From an uncultured Ruminococcus sp. (GTDB lineage Bacteria; Bacillota; Clostridia; Oscillospirales; Acutalibacteraceae), in NCBI GenBank assembly GCA_902785365.1, contig CACZYC010000020.1, positions 55,234 to 119,233 on the forward strand: a DNA stretch of 64,000 bases, in the 5' to 3' direction. Numbering within the stretch: position 1 is the stretch's first letter; each line of letters begins with the position of its first letter. The position numbers and the translations under genes are program-made. Positions 34,989 through 43,381 of the stretch are shown one piece after another. The notes beneath the pieces were generated by a model. That model was not told the DNA's origin. It was given only the letters and a program-made list of their open reading frames with translations, and ran no database searches.

Positions 34989-35870
34989 ATGAAAAAACTA
35001 ATTGCCCTGATTATGGCTGTAATACTGTGCGCTTCGGTTTTCGCGGCGTGCGGGGAAAAGCAAAAAACCGTTCCCAAGGGTTTACCTTCCGATTCGGTAA
35101 ATAAAGACGACGACACCGAAACTATCAAGCAGTTCGTTGTATGCGACCGTATGGGAATCAAAATCACGACCAAAAATATCGGTTACAGCGAGGCGGGCGG
35201 CAAGCTCACCCACAAGGCGCTCTATCTTGAGGTTAAAAACGGATATTCCAAGGACATTGAGGTCGGAATAACGAAATCCTCTGTCAATAATTATATGATT
35301 CCGTCCGACAGCACCGTAAAGGTTGAATCGGGCAAAACCAAGGAGTTTGCCGTTTCCTTTGATGTTACCAAGCTCAACAACAGTGAGATAACCACCTTTG
35401 CGGTTCTTGAGTTTGTTGTGTCCGTAAAGGACAACGAAACAGGAGACGTCATCTTTGAGACAAAACCCGTCAAGCTCAGAACCTCGGCGGCTGACGGATT
35501 TGAATATGAAAACGACCAGACAGGAACTGTCGCCTATAACGGAAACAGAATCAGAATTGTAGTTCAGGAAATTTACTATGACGAGTTCTCGGGACAGTGC
35601 GTAAACGTGCTTGTTATGAATTACGGCAGAAAGAATATTTCTCTCAGCCTGAAGGACTGCAAGCTCAACGGCAAAAAGGTTGAACCGATTTATTGCTCGG
35701 ACGTACTGGCGGGGAAGAAGGACGTAAGTCCCATAGCCTTTGACGAGGATTTTGAGGGCGAGCGGATTGAGGAGTTCTCCACTTCGTTCTCTATCGTTGA
35801 TTCCGACACGGGCAAGACCATTGTCAAAAAGACAAAGCCCGTCACCGTAAAGTTTGACAACGAGGAATAA
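34989..35870 (+). CDS. Putative lipoprotein, function unknown
   Basis: 293 residues. The signal peptide MKKLIALIMAVILCASVF leads to a lipobox with Cys at about residue 21 (FAACGEK). The mature part seems to contain two similar beta-rich halves, each starting from a sentence-like block (GIKITTKNIGYSEAGGKLTH and NRIRIVVQEIYYDEFSGQCV) followed by motifs for a carboxy-terminal strand that include VKVESGKTKEFAVSF and TGKTIVKKTKPV. This suggests a duplicated immunoglobulin-like or DUF-type extracellular domain. No catalytic residues can be pointed to. It stands alone, with its own promoter and terminator. Confidence 0.6.
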   Translation: MKKLIALIMAVILCASVFAACGEKQKTVPKGLPSDSVNKDDDTETIKQFVVCDRMGIKITTKNIGYSEAGGKLTHKALYLEVKNGYSKDIEVGITKSSVNNYMIPSDSTVKVESGKTKEFAVSFDVTKLNNSEITTFAVLEFVVSVKDNETGDVIFETKPVKLRTSAADGFEYENDQTGTVAYNGNRIRIVVQEIYYDEFSGQCVNVLVMNYGRKNISLSLKDCKLNGKKVEPIYCSDVLAGKKDVSPIAFDEDFEGERIEEFSTSFSIVDSDTGKTIVKKTKPVTVKFDNEE

Positions 35871-35886
35871 AACCTGTAAATATTTA

Positions 35887-35925
35887 AAAGCTCTGCCTTT
35901 GAATCTTCACGGCGGGGCTTTATTT
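35887..35925 (+). terminator. Terminator after the lipoprotein gene
   Basis: AAAGCTCTGCC / GGCGGGGCTTT with a 13-base loop and a T-rich tail, starting 17 bases after the stop. Confidence 0.65.
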
Positions 35926-35988
35926 CTTTTAAACAATTATTATTTGTATTTGTAGCGAAATTGTCGCATTTTAGTTATGTTAATTTTC

Positions 35989-36017
35989 TTGACTGAGAAC
36001 AACTAATAAAATATAAT
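35989..36017 (+). promoter_or_regulatory. Promoter of the secreted amylase gene
   Basis: TTGACT at 35989-35994 and TATAAT at 36012-36017 with a 17-base spacer, 72 bases before the start codon. Confidence 0.8.
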
Positions 36018-36089
36018 TAAATTGTATCAAATTTATTTTTGTTATTTAGTGAAAAAGCTAAGACTTTTTGTGTCAAAGGAGGAAATTTT

Positions 36090-38939
36090 ATGAAAACAGT
36101 TCGCAGACACTTGAGCGTATTGTTGTCAATTGTTCTGGTGCTCGGTATGCTGGCGGTTATGCCCGCGGCGACCGCGTCAGCCGATACAACATACGAAACA
36201 TACGCATTGAACAATATTCAGGGAGGAGCGGTATTACACTGCTTTAACTGGTCATACAACAGTATCAAAGAGGCTCTGCCAGATATTGCCAAGGCGGGTT
36301 ATACAGCTGTGCAGACTTCGCCTGTGCAGAGACCTAAGGAATACAACGCGTCTTGGAATGATTTGGGCAACTGGTATAAGCTCTATCAGCCGCTGGGCTT
36401 CAGTATCGCCGCGAACGGTACAACATGGTTTGGTACGAAATCGGAGCTCACATCCATGTGTAATGAGGCCGATAAATACGGAATCAAGGTTATTGTAGAC
36501 GTTGTCGCAAACCACCTTGCCAACAACGGCACCGACGGCGGAACATACAGTTATCTGAACACGAACGTCGAATCCGATTTGAAGAACGCAAATTATTATC
36601 ATACAAACAATATCAAAACTAATGAGAACAACCGCTACAATATTACGCAGTACCACCTCGGTATGCCTGACTTGAACACTGCAAACACCTATGTGCAGCA
36701 GAGAGTGCGGGGACTTTTGGAGGAATGTATTGACTGCGGCGTTGACGGCTTCCGTTTTGACGCGGCAAAGCATATTGAGCTTCCCACTGACGCTTCAAAC
36801 TTCAGGAGCGATTTCTGGCCGAATGTTTTAAACGGTGCAACCGATTACGCAGAGGAAAAAGGCGTTGAAAAGCCTTTCTACTACGGTGAAATTCTCAAAA
36901 GCGCGGGCCCTAACTTCCCGATTACCAATTATACGGAATATATGGCTGTGACGGACAACGAAGCAGGCGACCGAGCTCTTGACGGCGCTTATCTGAATAA
37001 CGCGGAAAAGCTCGCGAAGGATGACTACGTTAAGGGAGCTTCCGCGGAGGATAGTATTTTGTGGGTTGAATCCCACGATACCTATATGGGTGATTCGGGT
37101 TCGGCTTCACTGAGCAACACAAAACAAGTTACCTCCGGCACTATTAACAAGGCATGGGCAATTGTCGGGGCGCGCGCGAACTCAACCTCGCTGTTCTTTG
37201 CCCGACCGAACAACACTTTGGGTATGGCGAGCTCTGATACAAACTGGAAATCCTCCGCTGTTACCGAGGTTAACAAGTTTAAAAATTACTTTGCGGGTGA
37301 AAGCGAGAGTCTCGCGTACTCGGATAGTTACAACGCCGCCTATATTGAGCGCGGAACAAAAGGCGTTGTTATCTCAAAGCTGAATGGCGGCGGCGCTGTC
37401 AGCCTGACAGCTAATAAGATGGAGGAAGGCTATTATAAAGATCAGCTTACCGGTAATACATTTACGGTAGCGAGCGGAAAGATTACGGGTACGGTAGGTT
37501 CCTCAGGCGTCGCGGTAGTTTACGGCGAAGGTGACCCGTCGGGAGAAACACCGATTGAGCCAACAACTCCAATTAAGAACACCAATACTGTCTATGCCGT
37601 CAATAACGCAGGCTGGGATAAAGTAAATATTTATTGGTGGGGCAGCAGCACTACTGTTGCTTGGCCTGGTGTCGCGATGACCTCAGTTTCAGGCAAAAAA
37701 GTTTATTCGTATGAACTTCCGAAGGATGCAACGGGAGTAGTCTTTAACAACGGCAATGGTCAGCAGACAGTTGATATTACATCAGGCTTTAAGGACGGAG
37801 CCGTCTGGACGATTGAGAATACAATGAGCGGTACGAAATATAATGTTAGCTCAGCGCCTGATTACTATATGGTCGGCACGATGAACAACTGGACTAACGA
37901 CGACGAGTATAAGTTCTCGTTAATCCCGTCAGCTGCGGGTAAGCTTGAGTATAAGCTGTCAGGCGTACAGCTTTCCGCGAACGCGGAGCTCAAGGTTCAC
38001 AGCAGCGTTGATGGATGGTATCCGGGCGGCAGCGGCGGAAACTATAAGGTTAGTCAGGCGGGTACTTACGATATCTACTTCCGTCCCGAGGGCGACGGCG
38101 ATAGTTTGTGGTATCAAAACTATATCTTCCTCGACGCTGTTCCCGAAAACGTAACAATTACATATAACTACAAGGTTTACGATGAAGCGACTGAACAGCC
38201 TGTGAGCAAGAGCATTTCCAAAACAGTCAGTGTAGGCGACTACACCTACGATCAGCTCGTGGCGCTCAACAAGCCCTTTATAAAGAGCCCGTATTATGAG
38301 TATGGCGAAGCGACTTTCGAGAGAAACGGCAGCCAAATCAACGCAACTATCCCTTATACGGAAAAGCAGTATACTGTAAAACTCAACAATTCAGAGGTCG
38401 GCAAGTTCAAATACATGGAGACCGCTGAAGTCGGAACAGGCGAGCAGAAATCGTTCATAGTTAACGGAAATGTTGTTTTCGTGGGCGGAATCTACAAATT
38501 CTATGTTTGCGATGACACCGATATCACAACAGGCGATCCCTCCTCCGCGGCGGAATATGCCTTAATAGATTTGAACAATGTTTGCGTTACAGATAATAAG
38601 GTTGAGCTCGATATGCTCGCTACGGCGAACATCGGCGGCGGTACGTTTGAGCGTATGGGCGTAGCCTTCGCTCTCAGTGAAAAGACCGAAAATGAAATTA
38701 AGAACGCTGTTCAGGAGGTTCAGACAGGCACAGGCACATCAAACAAGATTGCCGTGCATAACTCAAAGGTTGACTGGTACAACCAGTCGGGACAGTACCA
38801 GTTCCGCTACGCTCCGTACTTCAGTATAAGCAAGGCTAAGGACGCTTCAATCTACTTCTACACCTATGTGGTTGACAAGAACGGCAGCGTGAAAGTCAGC
38901 GACGAGGCTATATACAATATGAGCAATTTGCTCGCGTAA
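36090..38939 (+). CDS. Secreted alpha-amylase (GH13) with C-terminal starch-binding modules
   Basis: 949 residues from the ATG at 36090, preceded by AAAGGAGG. A signal peptide ends near ATASA (about residue 35). The GH13 barrel (about 45-480) has conserved region I VIVDVVANHL, region II GVDGFRFDAAKH with the catalytic nucleophile Asp, region III YYGEILKSAG with the acid/base Glu, and region IV WVESHDTYMG with the transition-state Asp. Downstream are a CBM26-like starch-binding module (VNIYWWGSSTTVAWPGVAMT), a second module beginning YYMVGTMNNWTNDD, and a final beta-rich domain. The enzyme hydrolyses alpha-1,4 glucan bonds in starch outside the cell. No sortase or dockerin signal is evident. 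This suggests a gut starch user. Confidence 0.93.
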   Translation: MKTVRRHLSVLLSIVLVLGMLAVMPAATASADTTYETYALNNIQGGAVLHCFNWSYNSIKEALPDIAKAGYTAVQTSPVQRPKEYNASWNDLGNWYKLYQPLGFSIAANGTTWFGTKSELTSMCNEADKYGIKVIVDVVANHLANNGTDGGTYSYLNTNVESDLKNANYYHTNNIKTNENNRYNITQYHLGMPDLNTANTYVQQRVRGLLEECIDCGVDGFRFDAAKHIELPTDASNFRSDFWPNVLNGATDYAEEKGVEKPFYYGEILKSAGPNFPITNYTEYMAVTDNEAGDRALDGAYLNNAEKLAKDDYVKGASAEDSILWVESHDTYMGDSGSASLSNTKQVTSGTINKAWAIVGARANSTSLFFARPNNTLGMASSDTNWKSSAVTEVNKFKNYFAGESESLAYSDSYNAAYIERGTKGVVISKLNGGGAVSLTANKMEEGYYKDQLTGNTFTVASGKITGTVGSSGVAVVYGEGDPSGETPIEPTTPIKNTNTVYAVNNAGWDKVNIYWWGSSTTVAWPGVAMTSVSGKKVYSYELPKDATGVVFNNGNGQQTVDITSGFKDGAVWTIENTMSGTKYNVSSAPDYYMVGTMNNWTNDDEYKFSLIPSAAGKLEYKLSGVQLSANAELKVHSSVDGWYPGGSGGNYKVSQAGTYDIYFRPEGDGDSLWYQNYIFLDAVPENVTITYNYKVYDEATEQPVSKSISKTVSVGDYTYDQLVALNKPFIKSPYYEYGEATFERNGSQINATIPYTEKQYTVKLNNSEVGKFKYMETAEVGTGEQKSFIVNGNVVFVGGIYKFYVCDDTDITTGDPSSAAEYALIDLNNVCVTDNKVELDMLATANIGGGTFERMGVAFALSEKTENEIKNAVQEVQTGTGTSNKIAVHNSKVDWYNQSGQYQFRYAPYFSISKAKDASIYFYTYVVDKNGSVKVSDEAIYNMSNLLA

Positions 38940-38957
38940 ATTCAAACTAAAAAATCA

Positions 38958-38998
38958 GCACAGGCTTGGTTTCAATCCGAAACCGGGCCTGTGCCTTT
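38958..38998 (+). terminator. Terminator after the amylase gene
   Basis: GCACAGGCTTGGTTTC / GAAACCGGGCCTGTGC around a short loop, followed by CTTTGTTT, 18 bases after the stop. It also lies downstream of the convergent gene at 39031 and may serve both. Confidence 0.8.
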
Positions 38999-39030
38999 GT
39001 TTAAGCTGTACTATTTATTTTTTGTAAAAA

Positions 39031-40683
39031 CTACTTGTTTTTAACCTTTACCTTGAACTTTAACGTTTTACCGTTTGCCTTAACCTTGATGTAAGCCACA
39101 CCTTTAGACTTGCCCTTGACAACACCTTTGGCGTTTACAGTGGCAATTTTCTTGTTTGTTGAGGTGAATTTGAATTTACCCGAGCCGTTAACCGAAATCT
39201 TAACTGTCTTATTCTTTACGATAACGGCTGACTTTTTTTTGAGCGACGGATTTTTTACGGTTACTTTCAGCTTCTTTGACGTTCCGTTATTCTTTACTGT
39301 GATGTACGCGGAGCCCTTCTTTAGCGCTTTGACCTTACCGCTTGCGCTTACAGTGGCGATTTTTTTGTTTGAAGAGCTGTAGGTTGTTTTGCCTACGGGA
39401 TTATTAACAGTCGCCTTTATACGGTATTTCGCGGTCGTATAGAGCTTAACGGATGTCTTCGAGAGAGTGATTGATGTTTTCTTTGGGGGAGTGACAGGCG
39501 CGGTGGTGGGCTCGGTTTCAGCGGTGCTGTCGGTGATTTTCAGCGGCAGAATGAGATCGCCGTCGTCAAACGATAGCTTGAATGTGTGATCGCCGACGGG
39601 AATCTTTATCATCTCGGATCTGCCGATTGCCATTTTGCCCTCCAGCAGTACCATATTGCTTTCGATTGTCGAGCCGAGATAGTTTTCGTCTACATAAACT
39701 GAGCAGACCTTGGACTCGGAATCGGTTTGAACCTTAATGCCCGAAGAAGCGCTCTTATCCCAGATAATCTCCTCGGTTTCGGAGGAAATTGTTCTTTTTT
39801 CGAGCGGGAGTATCACGTCGTACTCGCCGTAAGCGGCGATACGCGTGGAGTTCTTGGTGAGAGCCTGACCTCTGTACTCCTCTGTTTCGTCGAGGTCTAT
39901 CTGTCTTGAAATTACCATACCGTCGGAGTTGCCGTTGGTATATGTGAGGATATGGGTGTCTTTATTATAATCAACAACGATTCCGACATGATCAATATCG
40001 CTTTGTGTGCCGTCCCACGTGAAGAACACTAAACCGCCCGGCTTATACTCGATATCAAACGGATCTACATTGGTGTTGTAGTATGTATTCCAGTTGTATT
40101 CTTTCAGAAACTCAGCCGCGGTAGGAGTATACCATACATTGTGCTGATTTAGATTATAGGTCAGAATCCAGCCGTCCGCGTCATAGGAAACAGAGGGGTT
40201 GGCGTAGTAGGAGTAATAGCATCTTTTGAGAGCTTCCTTGTCATAGTAGCCCGCCTGGTACATACACCAGCTCACAAAAATCGCGCACCAGTCGCAGTCA
40301 AGGTACTGAGTATCCTCGGCTCTGTCCATTACGTACCTCTGAGCCCAGCGCGTATACTCGGTATTGCCTGTGTTTGAGGCATTCATACGCAGCTCCGCTC
40401 CGGTCCAGAGGAGTCCATCCGCTCTCGCCTGATTGATATCAATGCCTGTGGTGGCATAGTTTTTGTAGCCCTCCTGCGATAATGCGACGGCGAGGGTTTT
40501 TTCCATCATTGTTTTGTCGCTGTTGTTTTCAATTGCATCCGTAAGCTTGGTATAATACGGCGATGCTTTATACTCTTCGGAAAAACGGAGATCGTTGGCT
40601 GACGCCGAAAAACTAAAGCACATTATTCCCGATAAGAGCACGGATAATGCCGTAAGTAAGCTGAGCAGTTTGTTGAGTTTCAT
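39031..40683 (-). CDS. Secreted CHAP-type amidase/peptidase with C-terminal Ig-like (Big) repeats
   Basis: 550 residues from the ATG at 40683 (AAAGGAC upstream); an in-frame reading 21 codons longer has no better start signal. A signal peptide ends near FSFSASA (about residue 30). The next ~250 residues look like a CHAP-type cysteine hydrolase: the Cys-containing block LDCDWCAIFVSWCMYQAGYY and the His-containing block SDIDHVGIVVDYNKDTH, about 90 residues apart. Such domains cut peptidoglycan or act on glutathionylspermidine-like amides. The C-terminal ~150 residues hold two bacterial Ig-like repeats with the sentence YSSSNKKIATVSASGKVKAL and FTSTNKKIATVNAKGVVKGK. The substrate is inferred, not proven. 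Confidence 0.78.
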   Translation of the reverse strand: MKLNKLLSLLTALSVLLSGIMCFSFSASANDLRFSEEYKASPYYTKLTDAIENNSDKTMMEKTLAVALSQEGYKNYATTGIDINQARADGLLWTGAELRMNASNTGNTEYTRWAQRYVMDRAEDTQYLDCDWCAIFVSWCMYQAGYYDKEALKRCYYSYYANPSVSYDADGWILTYNLNQHNVWYTPTAAEFLKEYNWNTYYNTNVDPFDIEYKPGGLVFFTWDGTQSDIDHVGIVVDYNKDTHILTYTNGNSDGMVISRQIDLDETEEYRGQALTKNSTRIAAYGEYDVILPLEKRTISSETEEIIWDKSASSGIKVQTDSESKVCSVYVDENYLGSTIESNMVLLEGKMAIGRSEMIKIPVGDHTFKLSFDDGDLILPLKITDSTAETEPTTAPVTPPKKTSITLSKTSVKLYTTAKYRIKATVNNPVGKTTYSSSNKKIATVSASGKVKALKKGSAYITVKNNGTSKKLKVTVKNPSLKKKSAVIVKNKTVKISVNGSGKFKFTSTNKKIATVNAKGVVKGKSKGVAYIKVKANGKTLKFKVKVKNK

Positions 40684-40824
40684 ATTTTTGTCCTTTCTTT
40701 CGGAATCCCGAAACTGTTTATTATATGTATATTTTATCACAAACAAAAACTATTTTCGCTTGCTTAACTGTACAAAATTCAGCGGATGATTTTGTGCAAA
40801 ATGCAAAATAAATCTAAGTCTGCG

Positions 40825-41064
40825 CATCAACGCTCCTCGCTAAAAAAGCCCCACCGGGGCTTTTTCTTAACGCTCGGCTTCAAGTCCTGTTGCACCAAAA
40901 GGTGCAGGTAACATACCGTCATCTTCCGAGAACTTCCTCCTCGTTTGTGGGGTTCACGTAAGGAGGAAAAGTTTCATCAACGCTCCTCGCTAAAAAAGCC
41001 CCACCGGGGCTTTTTCTTAACGCTCGGCTTCAAGTCCTGTTACGCCAAAAGGTGCAGGTAACAT
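40825..41064. repeat. Two 90-base direct repeats at a 150-base interval, with tRNA-3'-end-like cores
   Basis: The units at 40825-40914 and 40975-41064 are nearly identical. Each holds CATCAACGCTCCTCGC, the terminator-like hairpin AAAAAGCCCCACCGGGGCTTTTT, then TTCAAGTCCTGTT, (G/A)C(A/G)CC and AAAAGGTGCAGGTAACAT. A third, diverged unit is recognisable at about 41126-41225 (CATCAACGCGGCGCTC, another hairpin, TTCAAGTCCTGTTAC). The 60-base stretches between units are unrelated. The block lies upstream of the CHAP gene and forms part of the 755-base gene-free gap up to 41438. Confidence 0.75.
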
Positions 41065-41210
41065 ACGCTCCATCAGTGCGAGAAGTTACGTTTCGCCTGT
41101 TGCGGCGTGTGTCATAGCTATAATGCGCATCAACGCGGCGCTCTAAAAACGCTTCACTGAAGCGTTTTTGCCGTCGGAATTCGCTGACGCTTATTCCTCG
41201 GCACGAGCTG

Positions 41211-41292
41211 TTCAAGTCCTGTTACTAATCTGCACCACGAAAAAGGGTACCCGAACGGGTACCCTTTCGTGGTGCAGGTAACAGGACTTGAA
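41211..41292. repeat. Long inverted repeat containing a terminator and a tRNA 3' end
   Basis: TTCAAGTCCTGTTAC(TAAT)CTGCACCACGAAA and GGGTACCC on the left are matched by GGGTACCC, TTTCGTGGTGCAGGTAACAG and GACTTGAA on the right, a stem of about 35 base pairs with a GAAC loop and a small asymmetric bulge. On the minus strand it reads as a tRNA-like T-arm and CCA end followed at once by a GGGTACCC hairpin and five T residues. Confidence 0.8.
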
Positions 41293-41376
41293 CCTGCATG
41301 AAATTGCTTTCATACGGACCTGATGCTCGCGCCCCGACGGTGGAACGCTGCAAGTCCCATTATTATGCGGTTTGTT
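41240..41376 (-). ncRNA. Small RNA with a class-II-tRNA-like 3' half, own promoter and terminator
   Basis: On the minus strand TTGACG (41411-41406) and TATACT (41388-41383), spaced by 17, form a strong promoter. The predicted transcript ends at the GGGTACCC hairpin with T run at 41268-41240. Its 3' part has a long variable-arm-like hairpin TGAAAGCAATTTCA, a perfect T-arm CAGGTTCAAGTCCTG and ACCTGCACCA, as in tRNA-Leu/Ser. The 5' half shows no D-arm or anticodon arm and pairs with the acceptor 3' strand for only five bases (TGCAG / CTGCA). It is therefore either a tRNA whose 5' half was replaced by integration, or a tRNA-like regulatory RNA. Confidence 0.55.
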
Positions 41377-41382
41377 AGGTGT

Positions 41383-41411
41383 AGTATAACATAGAGAAGT
41401 GGGTGCGTCAA
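41383..41411 (-). promoter_or_regulatory. Promoter of the tRNA-like small RNA
   Basis: On the minus strand TTGACG (41411-41406), 17-base spacer, TATACT (41388-41383). It is positioned between the RNA and the 3' end of the DUF5131 gene. Confidence 0.75.
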
Positions 41412-41438
41412 GATGTTTATTCATTGTATTGTTTTTAA

Positions 41439-42311
41439 TCAACCGCATTTTCCGCAACGAGTACAACCGTTGCAGATGATCTTCATTCCGCAGGTTTGGC
41501 ATTTCTCGCCAAAGTATGGTTTGTAGTAATCTTTCTCGGCTATACTGAAACCGAGCTGACGGGTCAACTTGAAATCAATCGGTTTTCCCTTATAGCTCAA
41601 TCCTGATTTATACGCCTGATTCGCCTGTAACTCACTGCCCTCGATTTGATAGGTCTTGCCGTCCTTGACGAAGCGTCTGCCTGTGCCGATAAAGGCGAAG
41701 GTGACGTTGAACTCCTCACATTCGTCACGGAGCCGCATTACCCACTCATAATGACACGGACGGGCTCCTGCGTAGTTTTCGCCGTCGCAGATCACCTGTT
41801 CAAGCTGTCCGCTTTTGAGGTAATCTTTAATGCTAATCTCACCTATAAACGGTGCGCACATAATTCCCTTGTGCTTGAACGGCAGTGAAAGCAAAATCGG
41901 GATACGCTCGTCGGCTCTCCTTTGATTCTCGCAGCTGACGTTGAAAAAGACATTTTCCCAACCGTCGACCCAGTCATAGGGCAAATGGTCTTTCACTCTT
42001 TCGGGGCGTTTGGTCAGCAGAAAAAACACAACGTCGGGGCGTTGGCGTATGATGTTCCACGCTTCACTGCGCCACGCGTCAGCTTCCTCGAGGAAAAAGT
42101 CTGAGGTCATACACACGCGGAGCTGCTCGCCGCTTTTGATTTTGTAATGTCCGCTTCTGTCCTTCGACAGCGGATAGTTGAAGCCCGCTTTTGTGCGGTA
42201 AATATCCGCGCCGTTCTTGCCGCGCTGAGCGTCGAGAAAGTACATATAGCAGTTCTGACAGCCCTCGCTGCACTTTTTGCAGCCGTGCCATGGATTCCAG
42301 ATATCGTGCAT
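41439..42311 (-). CDS. DUF5131 (phage Gp37/Gp68-like) protein, probable radical SAM enzyme
   Basis: 290 residues. The opening IWNPWHGCKKCSEGCQNCY is the Gp37/Gp68 family signature and contains CSEGCQNC, a CX3CX2C motif of the radical SAM type. Other family blocks are VCMTSDFFLEEADAWR, FFLLTKRPERVKDHLP and CDGENYAGARPCHYEW. The C-terminus has seven further Cys in CQTCGMKIICNGCTRCGKCG, enough for an additional metal site. The family occurs in phages and mobile elements and is related to spore photoproduct lyase-like proteins; no reaction is established. It has its own transcript, separated from the RiPP-type genes by a terminator at 42363-42392, and lies beside the tRNA-like end of the island. 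Confidence 0.78.
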   Translation of the reverse strand: MHDIWNPWHGCKKCSEGCQNCYMYFLDAQRGKNGADIYRTKAGFNYPLSKDRSGHYKIKSGEQLRVCMTSDFFLEEADAWRSEAWNIIRQRPDVVFFLLTKRPERVKDHLPYDWVDGWENVFFNVSCENQRRADERIPILLSLPFKHKGIMCAPFIGEISIKDYLKSGQLEQVICDGENYAGARPCHYEWVMRLRDECEEFNVTFAFIGTGRRFVKDGKTYQIEGSELQANQAYKSGLSYKGKPIDFKLTRQLGFSIAEKDYYKPYFGEKCQTCGMKIICNGCTRCGKCG

Positions 42312-42362
42312 AACCTCACCTCCCGGTAATATTATACAATATCAAATGTTTACTGTCTACAA

Positions 42363-42392
42363 AAGACTCCGAGCTTTCTAACTCGGAGTTTA
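42363..42392 (-). terminator. Terminator of the ACG-peptide operon
   Basis: On the minus strand AACTCCGAG / CTCGGAGT with a TTAGAAAG-type loop and CTTTT tail, about 36 bases after the MDR reductase stop. It separates the RiPP-type operon from the DUF5131 gene. Confidence 0.75.
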
Positions 42393-42427
42393 TGTTAAGT
42401 TAGAGCCTGCGTCATAACATCACCTTC

Positions 42428-43381
42428 TCAAACTTCTACTACTATTTTACCATTCACCTTTCCCCTGTCAAGAGCGATACACGCTTCTTTGATATGCGCA
42501 AAATCAAATGTCGCTCCGATTAGCGGTTCGAGGTGATTCTTGTCCATAAAGGTGAAAATATCCTGTATCATTTTCTGCGTTGGATAATTTGAGAAAAATC
42601 CTGTCAGGTACACACCGTTTGGGATGTCCTTGATCGGGTCGAAGCCGTTCCATTCGTACACCTTGCCAAGCACGCCTGTATTGCAGACAATTGCTCCTTC
42701 GTCAAGAGCGAACATCGTATCTCTAAGGGTTTTGATCCCGACAAGCTCCAGCACTTTAGTAACGCCGCTGACCTTGCCGTTTATCGTGCCGTCATCAAGA
42801 ATACATTCGTCATAGCCTGCTTCTTTTAAAAGCGGCAGTTTATCCTCTTTGTGGGTAGTACCGACAACGGTACAGCCGAGCGCTTTGGCGAGCTGAACCG
42901 CCGCATAACCGAGGGCACAGGTCGCGCCTCTTATCAGGAGTTTATCGTCGGGATTAAGTCTCAGACATTGGAACAGTGAACCCCAAGCTGTAAAGTAGGT
43001 TTCGGGGATCGCTCCCATTTCTGTCCAAGACAGATTGCTTTCAACAGGGAAAACGTGATGAACAGGAAGCAAGGCGTATTCGGCGTAACTGCCGCCAAAA
43101 GAACGTCCCATACCGCCCATCAAGGCGACAACCTTTTGACCGATTTTCAATTCGCTGTCGGACGGGTCGGCGATCTCTCCGGCGCACTCAATGCCGGGAA
43201 TGATCGGCTTGTTGATATAGTCGTTCTCTATCTCAAACTCTCTGAGTATCTGCTCACTGTGATTTAGTCCGAACGCTTTGATTTTAACAAGCACCCAACC
43301 TGATTTTACCTTCGGCACTTCAACTTCGGACAGTATGATATCCTCTGCTTTTGTCGGCTTCGTCAATACAACGGCTTTCAT
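42428..43381 (-). CDS. Medium-chain reductase/dehydrogenase (quinone-oxidoreductase-like) in the ACG-peptide operon
   Basis: 317 residues of the zinc-independent MDR/quinone reductase type. The GroES-like N-terminal half has KIKAFGLNHSEQILREFE and IPGIECAGEIADPSDSELKIGQKVVAL; the Rossmann half has the NAD(P)H loop LLIRGATCALGYAAVQLAKALG and later GKVYEWNGFDPIKDIPNG. The structural-zinc Cys cluster of alcohol dehydrogenases is absent. Such enzymes reduce quinones or alpha,beta-unsaturated carbonyls with NADPH. Its start overlaps the radical SAM stop as ATGA, so the two are translated together. It could modify the peptide, or protect the cell, since HxlR-type regulators often control reductases of this class. 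Confidence 0.82.
   Translation of the reverse strand: MKAVVLTKPTKAEDIILSEVEVPKVKSGWVLVKIKAFGLNHSEQILREFEIENDYINKPIIPGIECAGEIADPSDSELKIGQKVVALMGGMGRSFGGSYAEYALLPVHHVFPVESNLSWTEMGAIPETYFTAWGSLFQCLRLNPDDKLLIRGATCALGYAAVQLAKALGCTVVGTTHKEDKLPLLKEAGYDECILDDGTINGKVSGVTKVLELVGIKTLRDTMFALDEGAIVCNTGVLGKVYEWNGFDPIKDIPNGVYLTGFFSNYPTQKMIQDIFTFMDKNHLEPLIGATFDFAHIKEACIALDRGKVNGKIVVEV

Noticed and set aside
40825..41064. CRISPR-like or integron-like array of 90-base units
   Set aside because: Only two or three units exist, the unit is far longer than a CRISPR repeat, and the core does not match the integron attC motif RYYYAAC / GTTRRRY. No integrase or cas gene is near.
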